This document shows positions 16,323 to 24,449 of a stretch of 64,000 nucleotides of DNA, in pieces; the first letter of the stretch is position 1; each line of letters starts with the position of its first letter. A program made the position numbers and the translations under genes. Below the pieces are notes generated by a model. That model saw only the letters and a list, made by a program, of their open reading frames with translations. It did not search any database and had not been told where the DNA came from. The DNA is from an uncultured Campylobacter sp. (lineage in GTDB: Bacteria; Campylobacterota; Campylobacteria; Campylobacterales; Campylobacteraceae): contig NZ_CAMYFP010000007.1 in assembly GCF_947255105.1 (NCBI RefSeq), forward strand, positions 11,837-75,836, in the 5' to 3' direction.

Positions 16323-17149
16323 ATTTCACCTAAATAGTCAAAAATTGCATAGTTGATCCTCTCTATAAACAAGAGAGGATTGACACTTACGCCATTTATA
16401 GTAATTCCAAAATGAAGATGAGCTCCGCTAACTCTACCAGTTGCGCCACTTAGTCCAATAACCTCTCCCCTTTTTACCTTTTTGCCTAACTTGGTTTTGA
16501 TTTTGCTTAGGTGATAATACTGCGAATAAATCCCGCCGCCATGGTCTATGACAACAGATTTTCCTGCATAATATCGCTCTTTTGCAAGGACAACTACGCC
16601 ATCATTTGAAGCAACTACTTTTGAGCCAACAGCTGCTCTAAAATCAACTCCTGAGTGGTAACTCTTTAAGAGCCCATTAAAAACTCTCGCATTGCCAAAC
16701 TCAGAGGTTATAGTTGAGTCCATCGGTTTTATAAATTTATCTTTAAAAAGAAATTTTTTGGTAGTTTTTGCATAGAGCAAAGATGCCTCTTCAAACTCCT
16801 TTTTTATCCTTTTTTCAACCTCTTTTGGAGGCTTAATCTTGCTTTTATCAACTACAACTTTCTCTTTTTTATAATCCCCCTGCTCTATCTTCAAAACAAC
16901 CTTTTGGCTTTTTTGATTTAGCAGATGTTCTACAACTACTTCGCCTTTTTTGTAGTAATGAACAGGCACGATAGCAAAGCAATAATCACTATTTATAGGG
17001 CTTTTTATCCACTCAATCTGCCTACCATCTAAAAAAAGCTTGCCGCTATTTTGACACTTTATAGAGAGTATTTTGCTATCGCCATTTATAATGGAAGTTG
17101 CAAAAAGAAGTGGCGCAAAAATAAGACTTAAAGCTACTTTTCTAAACAT
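16319..17149 (-). CDS. M23 family metallopeptidase, probable peptidoglycan endopeptidase
   Basis: Exported zinc endopeptidase of the LytM/M23 family that cuts peptide cross-links in peptidoglycan. A signal peptide covers residues 1-17. After about 150 residues of non-catalytic sequence, the M23 domain begins at SEFGNARVF; the zinc motifs are HSGVDF and HLHFG near the C-terminus, with an intervening HYHLS-like YYHLS. In Campylobacter and Helicobacter similar proteins (Pgp3, Csd1-3) shape the helical cell; this 276-residue protein could be one of them, but which is not settled. Confidence 0.88.
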   Translation of the reverse strand: MFRKVALSLIFAPLLFATSIINGDSKILSIKCQNSGKLFLDGRQIEWIKSPINSDYCFAIVPVHYYKKGEVVVEHLLNQKSQKVVLKIEQGDYKKEKVVVDKSKIKPPKEVEKRIKKEFEEASLLYAKTTKKFLFKDKFIKPMDSTITSEFGNARVFNGLLKSYHSGVDFRAAVGSKVVASNDGVVVLAKERYYAGKSVVIDHGGGIYSQYYHLSKIKTKLGKKVKRGEVIGLSGATGRVSGAHLHFGITINGVSVNPLLFIERINYAIFDYLGEI

Positions 17150-17270
17150 ATCTCACCTAAATTTCAATTTGTTTTGATTGTAACAAAAATAGACCAACAA
17201 CCATATTTTTTGCCGATTTTCAAATTTAGATGAGCTTTTAGGGGAATTTCAATGATAAAAATTAAATTTA

Positions 17271-17285
17271 TTGATATAATATCAA
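17271..17285. promoter_or_regulatory. Promoter with inverted repeat upstream of the SYLF gene
   Basis: TTGATAT-A-ATATCAA: seven-base arms around one base. TGATATAAT (17272-17280) is a good extended -10 element for the gene at 17311. The same half-sites occur, four bases apart, in the palindrome before nikZ, and both are preceded by AATTTA. Confidence 0.5.
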
Positions 17286-17310
17286 AATTAGTTTATTTAG
17301 AAGGATAGAG

Positions 17311-18057
17311 ATGAAAAAAATACTTCTTAGTCTTAGTCTGTTTTTGTGTGGTACCTTTGCAAGTGCCGATATCATTCAAGATCAACAGCTGTATGCAAGT
17401 ATGAATGCAATTAAAGCCTTTGCTTTTGATAACAACAGAAGCATTGATAGCTATTTGATAAAACGTGCTAAAGCGGTTGCAATTCTTATGGATGTTAGAA
17501 AAAATGGAGTCATCGTAAGCAAGAGTAGTGGAAAAGGTGTTTTTAGCATGAAAGCCGACAATGGCGAGTGGAGCAATCCTATTATGCTAAGATACAAAGG
17601 TTATGGCTTGGGACCTCAACTAGGTTTTGCCGCTGGCGATGTGATAGTTCTTTTTAACACTTCTGAGTCATTTAATGGACTTTTCAATGACAAAGATTAT
17701 ATCTCAGCAAATGTCGCTGCTGCTATTGGTAGTGCTGGAGCAAAGTCTGGTTCTGCGACAGATGTTCCTGAGCTAACTGCTTGGGCAGTTGCACCTGGCA
17801 AAATAAATGGCGCCTATGTTGGTGCAAGTATTGATGTAGGAAGAATTTCTATAGATAGACAGGCAACTTATGATCTTTATGGAAGAATGTATACATATGA
17901 AGATATCTTAAATGGTTCACCAAAAGAGACAAAAAATCTTAAATTTTTCAAAGAGACACTTACAAAATATCTAGGTGATGCACAATATTACAAAGACTCA
18001 CCAGCCAATCCAAAAGAGTATAAAGTAACTCCTAGAGGAAGAAGCGAACTAAAATAA
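17311..18057 (+). CDS. Exported SYLF-domain (Ysc84-like) protein
   Basis: Lipid-binding SYLF/Ysc84 domain protein of 248 residues. Residues 1-19 form a signal peptide ending ASA. The domain covers roughly residues 50-190: KRAKAVAILMDVRKNGVIV, the GKGVFSMK stretch, and GPQLGFAAGDVIVLF, matching the pattern of bacterial members, which are usually periplasmic. The function of bacterial forms is not established. It has a strong ribosome-binding site (AAGGATAGAG) and its own promoter. It converges with glyS. Confidence 0.85.
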   Translation: MKKILLSLSLFLCGTFASADIIQDQQLYASMNAIKAFAFDNNRSIDSYLIKRAKAVAILMDVRKNGVIVSKSSGKGVFSMKADNGEWSNPIMLRYKGYGLGPQLGFAAGDVIVLFNTSESFNGLFNDKDYISANVAAAIGSAGAKSGSATDVPELTAWAVAPGKINGAYVGASIDVGRISIDRQATYDLYGRMYTYEDILNGSPKETKNLKFFKETLTKYLGDAQYYKDSPANPKEYKVTPRGRSELK

Positions 18058-18059
18058 CA

Positions 18060-18083
18060 GTAGCGGAGAAAACTCTCCGTTAC
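18060..18083. terminator. Hairpin between convergent SYLF gene and glyS
   Basis: GTAGCGGAGA-AAAC-TCTCCGTTAC gives a ten-pair stem with one G-U pair. On the minus strand it is followed by TGTTATTTTAG, so it suits glyS best; it may serve both genes. Confidence 0.7.
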
Positions 18084-18088
18084 CTTAC

Positions 18089-20110
18089 CTATATCGATAT
18101 CTCTTTTATATCTGCAATCTTCAAAAACGCCTTATATATAGAGCCAATTAGCGCTACTCTATTTGCCTTGACTCTCTTATCATCGACATTTATCATAACA
18201 TTATCAAAGAATTTATCTATCTCATTTTTCAATGAAAATAGCTGGTCAAGATACTCTTTGGCATCTGTGCTGTCTAAATGCAACTGACTAAATTTCTCAT
18301 ATAGCTCTCTTTCGTAGTTAGAGCTAAAAAGAGTCTCATCAACATCACATATCTCTTCATCTCTTAAAATATTTGCAACTCTTTTAAAGGTATCAAAGTT
18401 CTTTTCAAAATCCTCTTGAGAAACTATCTGCATAAGTGCATTGATAGAGCTATCCAAAGTCTTGATATCGCTTTGCTTACTACTAATTACAGCCTTAATA
18501 ATGGATGGATTGGCTTCATAAAAAGTATATAATCTATCCAATATAAAACTCTTAAGCTCTTCTAAATTTAGCCCACTATACTGATAAGATATGGCTTGAA
18601 AAACTCTGTCTAGGTCAAAATTTATCCCTTGATCAAGGACTATTTTGATAATTCCACTAGCCGCTCTTCTTAATGCATATGGATCTTTGTTACCTGTTGG
18701 AGTTTTGCCTACACTAAAAAGCGCTGCAAGTGAGTCTAGCTTGGTAGATATAGCAACAATGGCACTAAAAAGTGCTGTTGGTAAAAAACTATGTTTTCCA
18801 TCTGGAAGATATTGCTCTTTGATAGCTCTTACAATCAATGGATGTTTGCCATTCGCCGCTGCATAATATGAACCCATAATGCCTTGCAACTCGCTAAACT
18901 CGCCCACCATCGCACTGCTTAAATCAGCCTTGCTAAGCATAACAGCCTCACTCAAAGCCTCTTTATACTCACCACCAAACTCCTCTTTAAGCTCCTCGTC
19001 ATAAAATCCTGCCAATGCAATGGCAATCTCTTTCTCTCTTAAACTCTTGTCATAAAGCGATCCAAGCTCTTTTAGATAGGTTATATTTTTTAGAGGTTTG
19101 GCTTCAAAAGGTGAGTTTAGATCCAAATCATAAAAAAAGATAGCATCACTTAGTCTTGCTCTCAAGACCTTCTCATTACCCTTTACAATAAGACTTTTGT
19201 CATCTGTAATGGCGTTGCTTACTACAACAAAACTGTTACTTAACTTGCCATTTCTAAAGGTTGGAAAATATCTTTGATTTTCTCTCATTGAAGTTATTAT
19301 CACCTCTGTTGGCAATCTCAAAAACTCCTCTTGAAATTTACCAATAAGCGGAGTTGGATACTCTGTAATTGCGACAACCTCTTCTAAAAGATCTTCATCT
19401 ATCTCGATCTCTACGCCATTTTCTTGCTGTATCTTAGAAAAACCATTGATGATGAGCTCTTTTCTCTTCTCTCTTTCAAGCACGACTCCATTTTCTAAAA
19501 GTAGCTTGAAATACTCATCTGTAGTGTTAAATTTAACAGGAGAGTAGCCATATGAGCGGTGTGGCAAAAATGAAAGTGATGATTTAACACCATAAAGCTT
19601 CATCTCAACAAGAGTATCATCCAAAGAGACAACCAAAGAGCGAATTGGTCTAATGAAACTATACTCGCCATCGCCCCATCTCATGGATTTGCCAAAGCTT
19701 AAAGAGGCTAAAAACTCTGATATCATCTCTTTTAAAAGCTCTCTTAACTCTCTTCCCTCTTTTGTCTTTTCAAAATAAAGCACCTCTTTGCCATCAATCT
19801 GCTTAAATACAAGCTCGCTCTCATCTATGCCACACTTTTTGGCAAAACTAAGCGCTGCTTTGCTCCACCTTCCATCTTCAATGGCGATATTTTTTGGAGC
19901 ACCTGTCTTTATCTCAACAAAATCTTCCTGTTTTTGGGCTATATCTTTGTGATAAATAACCAATCTTCGCGGCGTAAAATAGAACTCAAACTCACTTTTC
20001 AAAGAATTTTTTTCTAAAATATTTTGCCACTTAACCGCTATGTTTTTCTCTTCGTTTAAAAACGGAATTGCGGGGAGCTCTTCAACTCCAATCTCAATCA
20101 ATAACTTCAT
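18089..20110 (-). CDS. glyS: Glycyl-tRNA synthetase beta subunit
   Basis: Beta subunit of the tetrameric bacterial glycyl-tRNA synthetase; it supplies tRNA recognition, while the alpha subunit (glyQ, not in this window) holds the aminoacylation site. Of 673 residues, the N-terminal LLIEIGVEELPA and the YFTPRRL motifs are typical, as are TPLIGKFQEEFLRLPTEV near residue 255 and the C-terminal DALR-type helical region (FDNVMINVDDKRVKANRVAL). Its start overlaps the end of a 50-residue membrane ORF by 17 bases. Confidence 0.97.
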   Translation of the reverse strand: MKLLIEIGVEELPAIPFLNEEKNIAVKWQNILEKNSLKSEFEFYFTPRRLVIYHKDIAQKQEDFVEIKTGAPKNIAIEDGRWSKAALSFAKKCGIDESELVFKQIDGKEVLYFEKTKEGRELRELLKEMISEFLASLSFGKSMRWGDGEYSFIRPIRSLVVSLDDTLVEMKLYGVKSSLSFLPHRSYGYSPVKFNTTDEYFKLLLENGVVLEREKRKELIINGFSKIQQENGVEIEIDEDLLEEVVAITEYPTPLIGKFQEEFLRLPTEVIITSMRENQRYFPTFRNGKLSNSFVVVSNAITDDKSLIVKGNEKVLRARLSDAIFFYDLDLNSPFEAKPLKNITYLKELGSLYDKSLREKEIAIALAGFYDEELKEEFGGEYKEALSEAVMLSKADLSSAMVGEFSELQGIMGSYYAAANGKHPLIVRAIKEQYLPDGKHSFLPTALFSAIVAISTKLDSLAALFSVGKTPTGNKDPYALRRAASGIIKIVLDQGINFDLDRVFQAISYQYSGLNLEELKSFILDRLYTFYEANPSIIKAVISSKQSDIKTLDSSINALMQIVSQEDFEKNFDTFKRVANILRDEEICDVDETLFSSNYERELYEKFSQLHLDSTDAKEYLDQLFSLKNEIDKFFDNVMINVDDKRVKANRVALIGSIYKAFLKIADIKEISI

Positions 20111-20246
20111 TTTTATTCCTATCTTTCTTTAAATTTTTCTCTTCTCTTTCTCTGTGTCGCTCCAACATCTGTTTGTTAAAGCCAACCACCATAAAGATCA
20201 TAAACAAGACAAAAAGCCCAATCATAACTACATCAAAAATTCGCAC
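20094..20246 (-). CDS. Small membrane protein (50 aa) between nuclease gene and glyS
   Basis: A short frame with a GTG start at 20246, six bases after AAGGGA, and a TGA at 20094-20096. The 50-residue product has one hydrophobic segment (residues 5-23) followed by a highly charged tail (QMLERHREREEKNLKKDR). It overlaps the nuclease-family gene by 14 bases at its start and glyS by 17 at its end, so it sits within the operon. No homologue is recognised. The spacing and topology support a real gene, but there is no direct proof of translation. Confidence 0.55.
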   Translation of the reverse strand: MRIFDVVMIGLFVLFMIFMVVGFNKQMLERHREREEKNLKKDRNKNEVID

Positions 20247-21552
20247 CTACTATCCCTTGAAGCTCGCCCTTATACTCGTTGATATAAAGTGAGTTAAATT
20301 TATAATAGCCATCTTTTAGTTTGGCAATTTTATTATAAACTCTTAGTTTGCCATAATTTGTATAAAGATAGCCTTTTTTAAACTCGCCCTCCAAGCCACT
20401 TATCACATCACCAACTTTTGCCTCTTTTAACTGGCTTGGCTTTAGCAAAAACTTATCAATGTTGGCTCTGCTTTTTTGTGAAATTTTATACTCTTTTATC
20501 TCTAAATTTCCCATAAAATAGTCAATATCTCCAACCTCTAGGTCCAAAATATCGCCAACTTTTAGCCTCCTCTTTTGCCTATCAAAGAGATAAATTCCTC
20601 TCTTGCCATCAAAAAGAGCATAACCATCTCTATCTGCAAATACAACAGCTACATTTTTTAGTAAAAATGGCGTCTTTAAACTTGGCTTTTGATAGAGCTC
20701 TTCTATGCTTTTTTCTTCTACTTTAGTAAATTTATCCTTGGTTGTGATGATAAAAAATAGTCCATAATGGTCTGAGATGGGCTTTTTAGCCTCAAAATAT
20801 CTATCTGGAAGATATCTTTTTAGACTAAACTCTTTATAACAAAGCTCGCCCTCTTTAAAAAAGTTTTTACTCAAAAATATATGATCAATCGTTCTACCAG
20901 ATCTATGAGAGCTTGAAATTTGAGCCTTTTTACTCCAAAGATTTGTCCCAATTTGGACTGAATGGAGCATAAAATTATCTCGTTTATAGTCCATATTAAA
21001 ATCGCCCAAAATTATATTGTAGCTATTTGGACTATTTTTAACTGCTCTCTCTAAGGTATTTAGAGCAGCTATTCTTTGCCATTTTGGGTTTTTGGCAGCT
21101 GGAAAATGAACGTTAAAAAGGCTAAATTTCACACCTTTAAATTTGAAATCAACTCTTAATATATCTCTAGTTTTGACATTTGCAACGGTTATTTTTGAAG
21201 ATGACAAAGCCCTATTTTTGCTAATAATTCCAACTCCAAATGGCGAAGTTTTGCTCTTTGTAAAGTAGGAAAAATCATATCCGCTTTTTTTGGCAATCTC
21301 TTTTAAAACTCTTTCATTTTCTATCTCTTGAAGTGCGACAATATCGGCATTCATATCCCTTATGTAGCTTGAGACTAAAGTGAGCTTTTGGAGATATTTT
21401 GAGTTGTTCCAGTTTGATTTGCCAATGACAAAATCCCTATACTCTGTGCCATCATTTTTGCCATCAAAGAGATTTTCTACATTAAAAGTTGCTATCTTTA
21501 GCTCCGCTCCAAAGGCAAAAATTGCCATAAATAGTGCAAAAATTACTCTCAT
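20233..21552 (-). CDS. Exported endonuclease/exonuclease/phosphatase-family protein
   Basis: 439 residues: an N-terminal signal peptide (1-15), then an EEP-family domain (DNase I fold) with ATFNVENLFD, the metal-ligand VALQEIEN, ILGDFNMD and the terminal ISDHYGLFF. The C-terminal third (from about residue 290) is a separate beta-rich region, possibly OB-like, reading VGDILDLEVGDIDYF and KVGDVISGLEGEF. An extracellular or periplasmic nuclease is the likely role, but phosphatases share this fold. It overlaps trmL by 4 bases at its start. Confidence 0.87.
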   Translation of the reverse strand: MRVIFALFMAIFAFGAELKIATFNVENLFDGKNDGTEYRDFVIGKSNWNNSKYLQKLTLVSSYIRDMNADIVALQEIENERVLKEIAKKSGYDFSYFTKSKTSPFGVGIISKNRALSSSKITVANVKTRDILRVDFKFKGVKFSLFNVHFPAAKNPKWQRIAALNTLERAVKNSPNSYNIILGDFNMDYKRDNFMLHSVQIGTNLWSKKAQISSSHRSGRTIDHIFLSKNFFKEGELCYKEFSLKRYLPDRYFEAKKPISDHYGLFFIITTKDKFTKVEEKSIEELYQKPSLKTPFLLKNVAVVFADRDGYALFDGKRGIYLFDRQKRRLKVGDILDLEVGDIDYFMGNLEIKEYKISQKSRANIDKFLLKPSQLKEAKVGDVISGLEGEFKKGYLYTNYGKLRVYNKIAKLKDGYYKFNSLYINEYKGELQGIVGANF

Positions 21553-22019
21553 AAATCAAACTCTTTGTAATTTTGTCTAATAGCCTCATAGCCTATAATT
21601 CCAACCGACATTGCCAAATTTAGGCTTCTGCCCTCTTTTTTCATCGGTATTGTTATTAGTCTATTTTTGTCTAAATTCATCAACTCATCTGGAAGCCCAA
21701 AACTCTCAGATCCAAAAAATATAAAATCCCCATCGCTAAATTTAACATCAAAATAGTTCTTATCGCCCTTTGTAGTTGCAAACCAAAAATGCTCTTTAAA
21801 CTCTAAATTTGCCTCTAAAAACTGCTCTAAATTCTCCCAAATTTTAGGATCGAGCCTTTTCCAGTAGTCAAGTCCTGCTCTTCTTAGGGATTTTTGAGTT
21901 ATCTCAAAAACTATTGGCTTTACGATATGCAGCTCAAATCCAGCATTTACACAAAATCTTCCAATTGCTCCCACATTTTGTGGAATACGCGGATGGACTA
22001 AAACTATCTTAAACATCAA
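21549..22019 (-). CDS. trmL: tRNA (cytidine(34)-2'-O)-methyltransferase
   Basis: SPOUT-class methyltransferase that 2'-O-methylates the wobble base of certain tRNAs. The 156 residues match the TrmL core: LVHPRIPQNVGAIGRFC at the N-terminus, FFGSESFGLPDEL in motif 2, and the knot sequence RSLNLAMSVGIIGYEA in motif 3. Length is typical for the minimal TrmL. It overlaps purU by 4 bases and the nuclease-family gene by 4. Confidence 0.95.
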   Translation of the reverse strand: MMFKIVLVHPRIPQNVGAIGRFCVNAGFELHIVKPIVFEITQKSLRRAGLDYWKRLDPKIWENLEQFLEANLEFKEHFWFATTKGDKNYFDVKFSDGDFIFFGSESFGLPDELMNLDKNRLITIPMKKEGRSLNLAMSVGIIGYEAIRQNYKEFDL

Positions 22020-22855
22020 AAAACCACAGTTTTGTTGTTGTAGACAAAGATTCTATCATCAAGCACCAGGTCAATTGCGTGAGAGAGGACACTTTTTTCT
22101 ACATATTTTCCAGCCTCTCTCATCTCTTCCCAACTCATCTCATGATTTATCCTAACTACATCTTGCGAGATAATCGGTCCTTCATCTAAGTTATCATTTA
22201 CAAAATGCGCCGTTGCACCGATAATCTTAACGCCTCTTTGATGAGCTTGTTTGTATGGATTGGCACCGATAAATGCAGGCAAAAAAGAGTGATGAATGTT
22301 GATAATCTTGCCATCATACTCTTTTATAAATTTAGGCGATAAAATTCTCATATATTTTGCAAGGACGATATAATCTAGCTCATATTTGCTAAGCTCTTTT
22401 AGCACCAGCTCTTCGTGAGCCTGTCTATCTATATCTTTTGCGCTTACAAAGTGATATGGAATGCTAAATTTTTCGGCAAGTCCTTTTAGGTTGTCGTGGT
22501 TTGAGATGATACACTTTATGTTGGCATCTATCTCTTTACTATAAAACTTAATAAGTAAATCCCCAAGACAGTGCGCCTCTTTGGTTGCAAGTATGGCGAT
22601 ATTTTTTAGCGATTTTTTATCAAGATAGATGTAACTATCTTTTGGCAAACTATCTGCTATCGCCTCTTTTACGCCGCCTACTTCAAAGTCACTCTCTGCT
22701 TCAAAAACTGCCCTAAAGAAAAACTTGCCATACTCTCTATCGACAAATTCGTGATTGACAATTATGTTTAAGCCAAACTCGTAAAGCACCTTTGTAATCT
22801 TATAAACAAGCCCTTTTTCATCTTCGCAACTTATCTTTAGTATAAATTTATCCAT
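22016..22855 (-). CDS. purU: Formyltetrahydrofolate deformylase
   Basis: Hydrolyses 10-formyl-tetrahydrofolate to formate and tetrahydrofolate, balancing one-carbon pools. The N-terminal ACT domain (residues 1-80, CEDEKGLVYKITKVLYEF) is followed by a formyltransferase-type catalytic domain with IINIHHSFLPAFIGANPY and GVKIIGATAHFV, which contain the conserved His and Asp-region residues. Length 279 is standard. It overlaps cca by 8 bases. Confidence 0.96.
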   Translation of the reverse strand: MDKFILKISCEDEKGLVYKITKVLYEFGLNIIVNHEFVDREYGKFFFRAVFEAESDFEVGGVKEAIADSLPKDSYIYLDKKSLKNIAILATKEAHCLGDLLIKFYSKEIDANIKCIISNHDNLKGLAEKFSIPYHFVSAKDIDRQAHEELVLKELSKYELDYIVLAKYMRILSPKFIKEYDGKIINIHHSFLPAFIGANPYKQAHQRGVKIIGATAHFVNDNLDEGPIISQDVVRINHEMSWEEMREAGKYVEKSVLSHAIDLVLDDRIFVYNNKTVVF

Positions 22856-23969
22856 TTTTTAGTTCCTTTAAATAGTTTTCTATCTCTCTATCAACTCTTC
22901 TTTCCAACTCTTTGGCAATCTCATCTTTTACAAAGCCCTCATTTATAACAGAGGCGCTTTTTATCCTGCTTTTAAACTTGCTCTCATAAACTCCAAGTGC
23001 CTTTGCACGCTCAATTCTCTCATCCGAGTAGCAGCCAAGCCACTCTTTAAGCGGCTTTTGAAGTGCAGTTTTGACAAGATCAAAGTCGGTTGCTTTTTGA
23101 AAAAAAGGCTCACTTAAGAGCGATTTATAGCGCTTTGAAAGACCAAGTTTTTTTAAAAAAGCCTCCATATCAAGCTTTAGAGTATTTACAAAAATATAGA
23201 GAAAAAGTCGCTCATCTTTTACAAATTTTCTTGCGTCATCTATAAATTTGGCAATATAACTGCTCTTTTTTTCATCTAAATTTATGCCAAATAAAAACTC
23301 AATAATCCCAAGCCTAAACAAAAGCATAAGTCCATGACCTTGATAAGTAGCACCAAAGAGCTTAAGCAACTCCGCTTTTATGCGCTCTTTGCTTAAATCC
23401 TCCAAACTAATGCTTCTTAAAAGGGCTATATTTTCCACCTGCAAATTAAATCTACTTGCAAACTGAACCGCCCTTAAGACTCTTAAACTATCCTCCACAA
23501 AGCTCTTCTCATCAACAACTCTTAAAATTCTATTTTTTATATCTAAAATACCACCATAAAAATCCAATATATTTTTGTTAAAGATATCAATCATAATGGC
23601 ATTGATGGTAAAATCCCTACGCCTACTTGCGCTCTTTTCATCATTGCAGAGCCAAACGTCAAAACCTCTATGTCCCTTTGAGACCTTGCTTTCACTGCGT
23701 GGAAGTGAGAGATCAAAGTTTTTATAGCGATAAACAAAAAAGCTCTTGCCAACACCTTTTGCGCCAATCTCACTCATCAACTCTTCAAATTGCGATAAGC
23801 TCAAATCATAAATTTCTATATCAATATCATCTGAGTCGATACCCAAAAAACAGTCTCTTACAAAACCGCCGACAAAATAGGCTCGCTTTGTAAATTTGGC
23901 AATTTTATTTTTAAGATAGAGAAATTCGCTATTTTGATAGATCTTCAATTCTATTGGCAATTGTTGCAA
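22848..23969 (-). CDS. cca: CCA tRNA nucleotidyltransferase / poly(A)-polymerase-type enzyme
   Basis: Nucleotidyltransferase family 2 enzyme that adds or repairs the 3' CCA of tRNA (or part of this activity). The catalytic signature AYFVGGFVRDCFLGIDSDDIDIEIYD (GG...R, DxD) is at about residues 31-56, followed by SRRRDFTINAIM and LRVLRAVQFASRFN. At 373 residues it is a compact form. The start is uncertain: no ATG is available, the frame given starts at a TTG at 23969, and other TTGs lie at 23960 and 23948; it overlaps the preceding small gene. Confidence 0.9.
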   Translation of the reverse strand: MQQLPIELKIYQNSEFLYLKNKIAKFTKRAYFVGGFVRDCFLGIDSDDIDIEIYDLSLSQFEELMSEIGAKGVGKSFFVYRYKNFDLSLPRSESKVSKGHRGFDVWLCNDEKSASRRRDFTINAIMIDIFNKNILDFYGGILDIKNRILRVVDEKSFVEDSLRVLRAVQFASRFNLQVENIALLRSISLEDLSKERIKAELLKLFGATYQGHGLMLLFRLGIIEFLFGINLDEKKSSYIAKFIDDARKFVKDERLFLYIFVNTLKLDMEAFLKKLGLSKRYKSLLSEPFFQKATDFDLVKTALQKPLKEWLGCYSDERIERAKALGVYESKFKSRIKSASVINEGFVKDEIAKELERRVDREIENYLKELKNG

Positions 23970-24231
23970 GCAAAAACTCCAAAAATTTGATATTTAACTC
24001 AAGCCTAGCCTCTATATCTTTTTTATCAAAATAGTTAAGCCCCTCAAAAAGCACCAAAAGTCTCTCATTGATGGCGGTCAAAAACTCAATCTCATCCAAA
24101 TGGCTTTCATCATTTGAAACTTCGTTTTTTTCTGGCTTTAAAGATGGTGCCTCTTTTTCTAACAGTTCTTTGTCTAGCTCTTGTTTTTTGGAAAGTTCCT
24201 CCAAAAGTATCTTTGTCATCTCTTCAATCAT
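23929..24231 (-). CDS. Helical acidic protein of unknown function
   Basis: About 100 residues from the ATG at 24231, which overlaps the previous stop by 4 bases; a GTG five codons upstream is less likely. The protein is charged and helical, with a long acidic, low-complexity linker (residues 25-45) and a C-terminal helical pair (ERLLVLFEGLNYFDKKDIEARLE). No motif is recognised. It lies between a TPR-like small gene and cca, and its end overlaps the cca start region. Confidence 0.65.
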   Translation of the reverse strand: MIEEMTKILLEELSKKQELDKELLEKEAPSLKPEKNEVSNDESHLDEIEFLTAINERLLVLFEGLNYFDKKDIEARLELNIKFLEFLLATIANRIEDLSK

Positions 24232-24449
24232 AATCTTATAAGCCACTCTTTAAATTCTTTTTTATTCTCTAAAAAAAGCAAAAGCATCTCTTTGTTGAAA
24301 TTTAACCTCAACTTAGCAATATAATAGAGTTTTTTTATCTCAAAATCATCGCTATAAAGCTCTCTTAATTTAGCGTAAATTTCAAGTGCCGCTTTTATAT
24401 TGCCTCTTTTTTCAAGCTCTTTTGCTATGCGTAAATTTTCACTCTTCAT
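24228..24449 (-). CDS. Small TPR-like protein of unknown function
   Basis: A 73-residue helical protein. Residues 6-40 resemble one tetratricopeptide unit (KELEKRGNIKAALEIYAKL), followed by a second helix-turn-helix. There is no signal peptide. It overlaps the end of leuB by 11 bases and the next gene by 4, so it is part of the leuB-cca run. Protein-protein interaction is suggested by the repeat-like helices but nothing identifies a partner. Confidence 0.65.
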   Translation of the reverse strand: MKSENLRIAKELEKRGNIKAALEIYAKLRELYSDDFEIKKLYYIAKLRLNFNKEMLLLFLENKKEFKEWLIRL

